A stretch of DNA of 64,000 nucleotides from Sphingomonas sp. S2M10 (GTDB lineage: Bacteria; Pseudomonadota; Alphaproteobacteria; Sphingomonadales; Sphingomonadaceae): assembly GCF_012650175.1 (NCBI RefSeq), contig NZ_JAAILI010000026.1, forward strand, positions 1 to 64,000. The letters run 5' to 3'. The notes below the pieces were generated by a model, which did no database searches, was not told where the DNA came from, and saw only the letters and a list, made by a program, of their open reading frames with translations. Positions 61,107 to 64,000 of the stretch are shown in pieces (position 1 is the first letter of the stretch; each line of letters starts with the position of its first letter). The translations under genes were made by a program, and so were the position numbers.

Positions 61107-62315
61107 ATGAAGCGTCGTACCGGACAGGATCCCAGCGTCACCCGCAACTGGAAGCCCGCGACTCAGGCGGTGCGCGGCGGCACCGCGCGCTCGGAGTTCG
61201 GCGAGACCAGCGAGGCGCTGTTCCTCACCTCGGGCTATGCCTATGATTGCGCGGGGGATGCCGCCGCGCGCTTTGCCGGCGAACAGGCGGGCATGACCTA
61301 TTCGCGCCTCCAGAACCCGACGGTGGAGATGCTCGAGCAGCGCATCGCCCTGCTCGAAGGCGCCGAGGCGTGCCGCACCATGGCGACCGGCATGGCGGCG
61401 ATGACCGCCGCGCTCCTCTGCCAGGTGAGCCAGGGCGACCATATCGTCCAGGGCCGCGCGGCCTTCGGTTCGTGCCGATGGCTGACGGACAGCCTGTTGC
61501 CGCGCTTCGGCGTTACCACCACCACGATCGACGCGCGCGACCCGCAGCAGTTCGAGGACGCGATCCGCCCGAACACCAAGATCTTCTTCTTCGAGACGCC
61601 CGCCAACCCGACGATGGACGTGGTGGACCTGGAAGCAGTGTGCGCGATCGCCCGGAAGCACGGCATCACCACGGTGGTCGACAACGCCTTCGCCACGCCG
61701 GCCCTGCAGCGCCCGATGGCGTTCGGTGCGGACGTGGTCGCCTATTCCGCCACCAAGATGATGGACGGGCAGGGCCGGGTGCTGGCGGGCGCCGTGTGCG
61801 GATCCGAGGACTTCATCACCAACACGCTGCTGCCCTTCATTCGCAACACCGGGCCGACGCTCAGTGCGTTCAACGCCTGGGTGGTGCTGAAAGGCATCGA
61901 AACGCTCGACCTGCGCATCCGCCGCCAGAGCGAGAATGCCGTGAAGGTCGGCACCTTCCTGGAAGGACGGGTGCCGCGGGTGAACTTCCCCGCGCTGCCC
62001 AGCCATCCGCAGCATGCCCTCTTCATGCGCCAGATGGCCGCCGCGGGGCCGATCTTCAGCTTCGAGGTGGATGGCGGCCGCGCGCAGGCGCACGCGCTGC
62101 TCGACGGGCTGGAACTGATCGACATCTCGAACAACATCGGCGATTCGCGCTCGCTGATGACCCATCCTTCCTCGACCACCCATTCCAGCCTGGCCGAGGA
62201 GAAGCGGCTGGAGATGGGCGTTACCGAAGGGATGATCCGCATCAATGTCGGTCTGGAGGACGCGGACGACCTGATCGCCGATCTCGATCAGGCGCTGCGC
62301 GGCGCAGGCCTGTGA
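61107..62315 (+). CDS. metZ: O-succinylhomoserine sulfhydrylase
   Basis: A 402-residue PLP enzyme converting O-succinylhomoserine and sulfide to homocysteine in methionine synthesis. Diagnostic are TSGYAYDCAGDAAARFAGEQAGMTYSRLQNPTVEMLEQRIA, the PLP-lysine region DVVAYSATKMMDGQGRVLAG, and THPSSTTHSSLAEEKRLEMGV near the end. The form with SATKMMDGQGR is that of MetZ rather than MetB or MetY. The ATG at 61107 fits the family start. It overlaps apaG by 4 bases (GTGA). Confidence 0.95.
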   Translation: MKRRTGQDPSVTRNWKPATQAVRGGTARSEFGETSEALFLTSGYAYDCAGDAAARFAGEQAGMTYSRLQNPTVEMLEQRIALLEGAEACRTMATGMAAMTAALLCQVSQGDHIVQGRAAFGSCRWLTDSLLPRFGVTTTTIDARDPQQFEDAIRPNTKIFFFETPANPTMDVVDLEAVCAIARKHGITTVVDNAFATPALQRPMAFGADVVAYSATKMMDGQGRVLAGAVCGSEDFITNTLLPFIRNTGPTLSAFNAWVVLKGIETLDLRIRRQSENAVKVGTFLEGRVPRVNFPALPSHPQHALFMRQMAAAGPIFSFEVDGGRAQAHALLDGLELIDISNNIGDSRSLMTHPSSTTHSSLAEEKRLEMGVTEGMIRINVGLEDADDLIADLDQALRGAGL

Positions 62316-62716
62316 AGGCGCTCTTCACCGACGAGGCGACGACGCGCGGCGTGGTCGTCCGCGTCTCGGTGTCCTATCTGCCCGAACAGTCGGAACCACG
62401 TCGCGGCCGCTGGTTCTGGGCCTATCATATCCGGATCGAGAACGAAGGCGCCATGGCGGTGCAACTACTTACCCGCCATTGGATCATCACCGACGGGCGC
62501 GGGCTGCGCCATACGGTGGAAGGCGAAGGCGTGGTCGGCGAACAGCCGATGATCGCCCCGGGGGCCAGCTTCGACTATGTCTCGGGCTGCCCGCTATCGA
62601 CGCCGACCGGGGCGATGCAGGGAAGCTATCACGTGATCGCCGAGGACGGCTCGGCGTTCGACGTGACGATCCCGCGATTCGCCCTGATCGCGCCGGCGGT
62701 GGCGGGCGAGCAGTGA
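62312..62716 (+). CDS. apaG: ApaG protein
   Basis: A 134-residue fibronectin-III-like protein (ApaG family): VRVSVSYLPEQSEP...RWFWAYHIRIENEG, LLTRHWIITDGRG, VEGEGVVGEQPMIAPGASFDYVSGCPLSTPTGAMQGSYHV. The family is linked with cobalt/magnesium homeostasis and Ap4A levels, without a settled biochemical role. The GTG start is fixed by overlap with the metZ stop. Translation coupling to metZ is usual in sphingomonads. Confidence 0.95.
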   Translation: MKALFTDEATTRGVVVRVSVSYLPEQSEPRRGRWFWAYHIRIENEGAMAVQLLTRHWIITDGRGLRHTVEGEGVVGEQPMIAPGASFDYVSGCPLSTPTGAMQGSYHVIAEDGSAFDVTIPRFALIAPAVAGEQ

Positions 62717-62735
62717 GAGGAGCGTTCCGGCAATT

Positions 62736-62861
62736 CTCCCCTGCAAGGACGGGTGTCGCGCAGCGCCGGAGGGGGCTCCCCGCCGGAAGTGCGGCCCGAC
62801 GCTGCGGCCGGGGACACCCCTGCGTCAGCCCTGCGGGCTGCCACCTTCCCTTGCAGGGGAG
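62736..62861. repeat. fold-back GC-rich repeat between apaG and LysR genes
   Basis: CTCCCCTGCAAGG (62736-62748) is the exact reverse complement of 62849-62861. An inner pair, GGGTGTC (62751-62757) and GACACCC (62813-62819), continues the long stem. The element is of the dispersed intergenic-palindrome type and contains no gene; it may end the metZ-apaG transcript. Confidence 0.75.
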
Positions 62862-62871
62862 GCTCTGACCC

Positions 62872-63663
62872 ATGAAGCGTACCCACCTCCCCTTGAACGG
62901 CATGCGGGTGCTCGACGCCGCCGCGCGCCATCTTTCCTTCACCCGCGCGGCGGACGAGCTGGCGGTGACGCCGGCGGCCGTGGGCCAGCAGATCCGCGCG
63001 CTGGAGGATACGCTGGGCGTGGTGCTGTTCCGCCGCACCACCAAGGGCTTGGAACTGACCCCCGAGGCGGAAAGCGGCCTCGCGGCGCTGCGAAGCGGCT
63101 TCCTCCAGTTCGAGGAAGCGGTGCGGGCGATGCAGGCGGGGCAGTCCTCCAAGTCGCTGACCATCGCGGCGCCGCGTGATCTCACCGCCAAATGGCTGAT
63201 GCCGCGCCTGTCGGACATCGCCCGTGCCGATCCCGATCTCCGCTTCGTGCTGGTACCGGCCGACGACGCGCTCGACTTTACCGAGGCCAATCTCGATCTG
63301 GCGATCCGCTGGGGCGAGGGGCCGGGCGAACATGAGGGTGAGGCGCTGGAAAGCGACGGCATGGTCACCGTCGAGCGGCCCGGCGGAGGCATCGACGTGC
63401 GCATCTCCTGGCCCGGCTGCATGGCTGAGGATGCCGGCTCGCTGGTTCGGGTCGCCGATGCCGGCCTCGCGATCGACGCGGCGGCGCAGGGATTGGGCCG
63501 GGCGACCGTACCCGAACTGCTGGCGCGCGCCGACATCGAGGGCGGGCGCGTCGCCGTGATCGGCGAGCCCAAGGCGTCGCGGCTCGGCTATTGGCTGGTC
63601 GCGCCGCTGCCGCAATGGCGGCAGAAAAAGGTGCAGACTCTGGTCGAGTCGCTCGGCGGCTAA
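62872..63663 (+). CDS. LysR-family regulator, GcvA-like
   Basis: A 263-residue LysR regulator. The DNA-binding part LNGMRVLDAAARHLSFTRAADELAVTPAAVGQQIRALEDTLGVVLFRRTTKGLELTPE is of the GcvA subtype (which also includes AmpR). The effector domain is about 30 residues shorter than usual, with a contracted segment after LDLAIRWGEGPGEHEGEAL; it may still fold but the second lobe looks reduced. It converges with the ABC ATPase gene, stops overlapping by 4 bases. Target unknown. Confidence 0.9.
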   Translation: MKRTHLPLNGMRVLDAAARHLSFTRAADELAVTPAAVGQQIRALEDTLGVVLFRRTTKGLELTPEAESGLAALRSGFLQFEEAVRAMQAGQSSKSLTIAAPRDLTAKWLMPRLSDIARADPDLRFVLVPADDALDFTEANLDLAIRWGEGPGEHEGEALESDGMVTVERPGGGIDVRISWPGCMAEDAGSLVRVADAGLAIDAAAQGLGRATVPELLARADIEGGRVAVIGEPKASRLGYWLVAPLPQWRQKKVQTLVESLGG

Positions 63664-64000
63664 ACGCTTTTCGTGCGGCCGATCGGCACCGGCAGCAGAC
63701 GCCCCTGATCGTCGCCGATCACCATCACTTCCACCCCGAACGCCTCGCGCAGCGGCTGATGCGCGAGCGCGGCCTCGGCGGGGCCGAACGCGACGACGCG
63801 CCCCTCCCGCAGCAGCAGCACGTCGTCGGCGGCGCGGGCGGCCTGCAGCAGGTCGTGCAGCACGATCACCACCCCCATCCCGCCGGCGGCAAGCGTGCGG
63901 AGCCGATCGAGCAGATCGAGCTGGTGGACGGGGTCGAGGCTCGCCAGCGGTTCGTCCGCGAGCAGCCAGTCCGGTGCCCCGGCCAGGACGCGCCCCAGCA
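63660..64000 (-). CDS. ABC transporter ATP-binding protein, C-terminal part (FepC/HmuV/BtuD type)
   Basis: The minus-strand frame runs from the window edge to a TAG at 63660-63662, giving the last 113 residues of an ATPase: Walker B and D-loop WLLADEPLASLDPVHQLDLL, H-loop VIVLHDLLQAARAADDVLLL, then LREGRVVAFGPAEAALAHQPLREAFGVEVMV, which is characteristic of importers of iron chelates, heme or cobalamin. The Walker A and signature parts lie outside the window. Which substrate it serves cannot be told. Confidence 0.85.
   Translation of the reverse strand, partial: LGRVLAGAPDWLLADEPLASLDPVHQLDLLDRLRTLAAGGMGVVIVLHDLLQAARAADDVLLLREGRVVAFGPAEAALAHQPLREAFGVEVMVIGDDQGRLLPVPIGRTKSV

Overview
The window is high-GC, densely coded DNA that looks chromosomal and alphaproteobacterial, most likely from a sphingomonad. 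The evidence is two large TonB-dependent receptors (one of the Xanthomonas/Caulobacter type), an UrcA-family protein, an ECF41 sigma factor with its AhpD-like partner, a bacteriophytochrome with an HWE kinase, metZ/apaG, and GC-rich fold-back repeats between genes. No tRNA, rRNA, transposase, integrase or CRISPR array was seen. Assignment below order level is inference.

Layout. 0-3.7 kb (minus): one end of a contractile phage-tail-like injection system (eCIS-type) with sheath, tube, gp51-like baseplate chaperone and a truncated next gene; the rest lies outside the window. 4.2-7.2 kb: a TonB receptor. 7.4-13.4 kb: a C4-dicarboxylate module of DctB/DctD-like two-component genes divergent from dctA and an AlgE-like outer-membrane channel, with a palindrome between them. 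13.5-15.7 kb: a secreted GH43-type glycosidase and a partner behind a LacI-type palindrome. 15.7-18.1 kb: a sterol-desaturase-family hydroxylase with a small membrane protein, divergent from a secreted metallo-beta-lactamase-fold protein.

18.2-28.3 kb (minus) is a nine-gene operon: ABC transporter (binding protein, permease, ATPase), a NikR-like ribbon-helix-helix regulator, two DUF1989 proteins, a biotin-dependent urea/guanidine carboxylase and allophanate hydrolase. The DUF1989 pair points to guanidine rather than plain urea as substrate. Two 28-bp inverted repeats with identical N14 spacing, one next to a promoter and one just upstream of the regulator gene, look like the regulator's operators. 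A guanidinium-exporter-type SMR gene (gdx/sugE) sits separately at 60.6 kb. 28.6-32.6 kb: a hybrid kinase, a LuxR-type response regulator and a TPR-sulfotransferase. 32.7-38.6 kb: small secreted proteins, a second sterol-desaturase paralogue with a secreted beta-propeller, a TonB receptor and a [2Fe-2S] ferredoxin. Copies of a TACGTCA-type motif precede both desaturases, the receptor and a small secreted protein. 38.6-40.0 kb: ECF41 sigma factor and partner behind a canonical ECF41 promoter.

40.0-46.4 kb (minus) is the least explained region: five tightly packed genes for a HEXXH (gluzincin) peptidase, a ComEC-like metallo-beta-lactamase hydrolase, an unrecognised 260-residue protein with a long hydrophobic stretch, a PGRP-type amidase and a patatin phospholipase. 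None has a signal peptide. I regard it as the best candidate for an undescribed system. 46.5-64 kb is mostly housekeeping: PH-domain and EF-hand proteins, purB, bphO-bphP (with a probable frameshift in the receiver domain), cupin, LysR/alcohol dehydrogenase, recO, leuB, a GT2-GtrA fusion, an Old Yellow Enzyme, a PMT-family glycosyltransferase, gdx, metZ-apaG, a LysR regulator and a truncated ABC ATPase.
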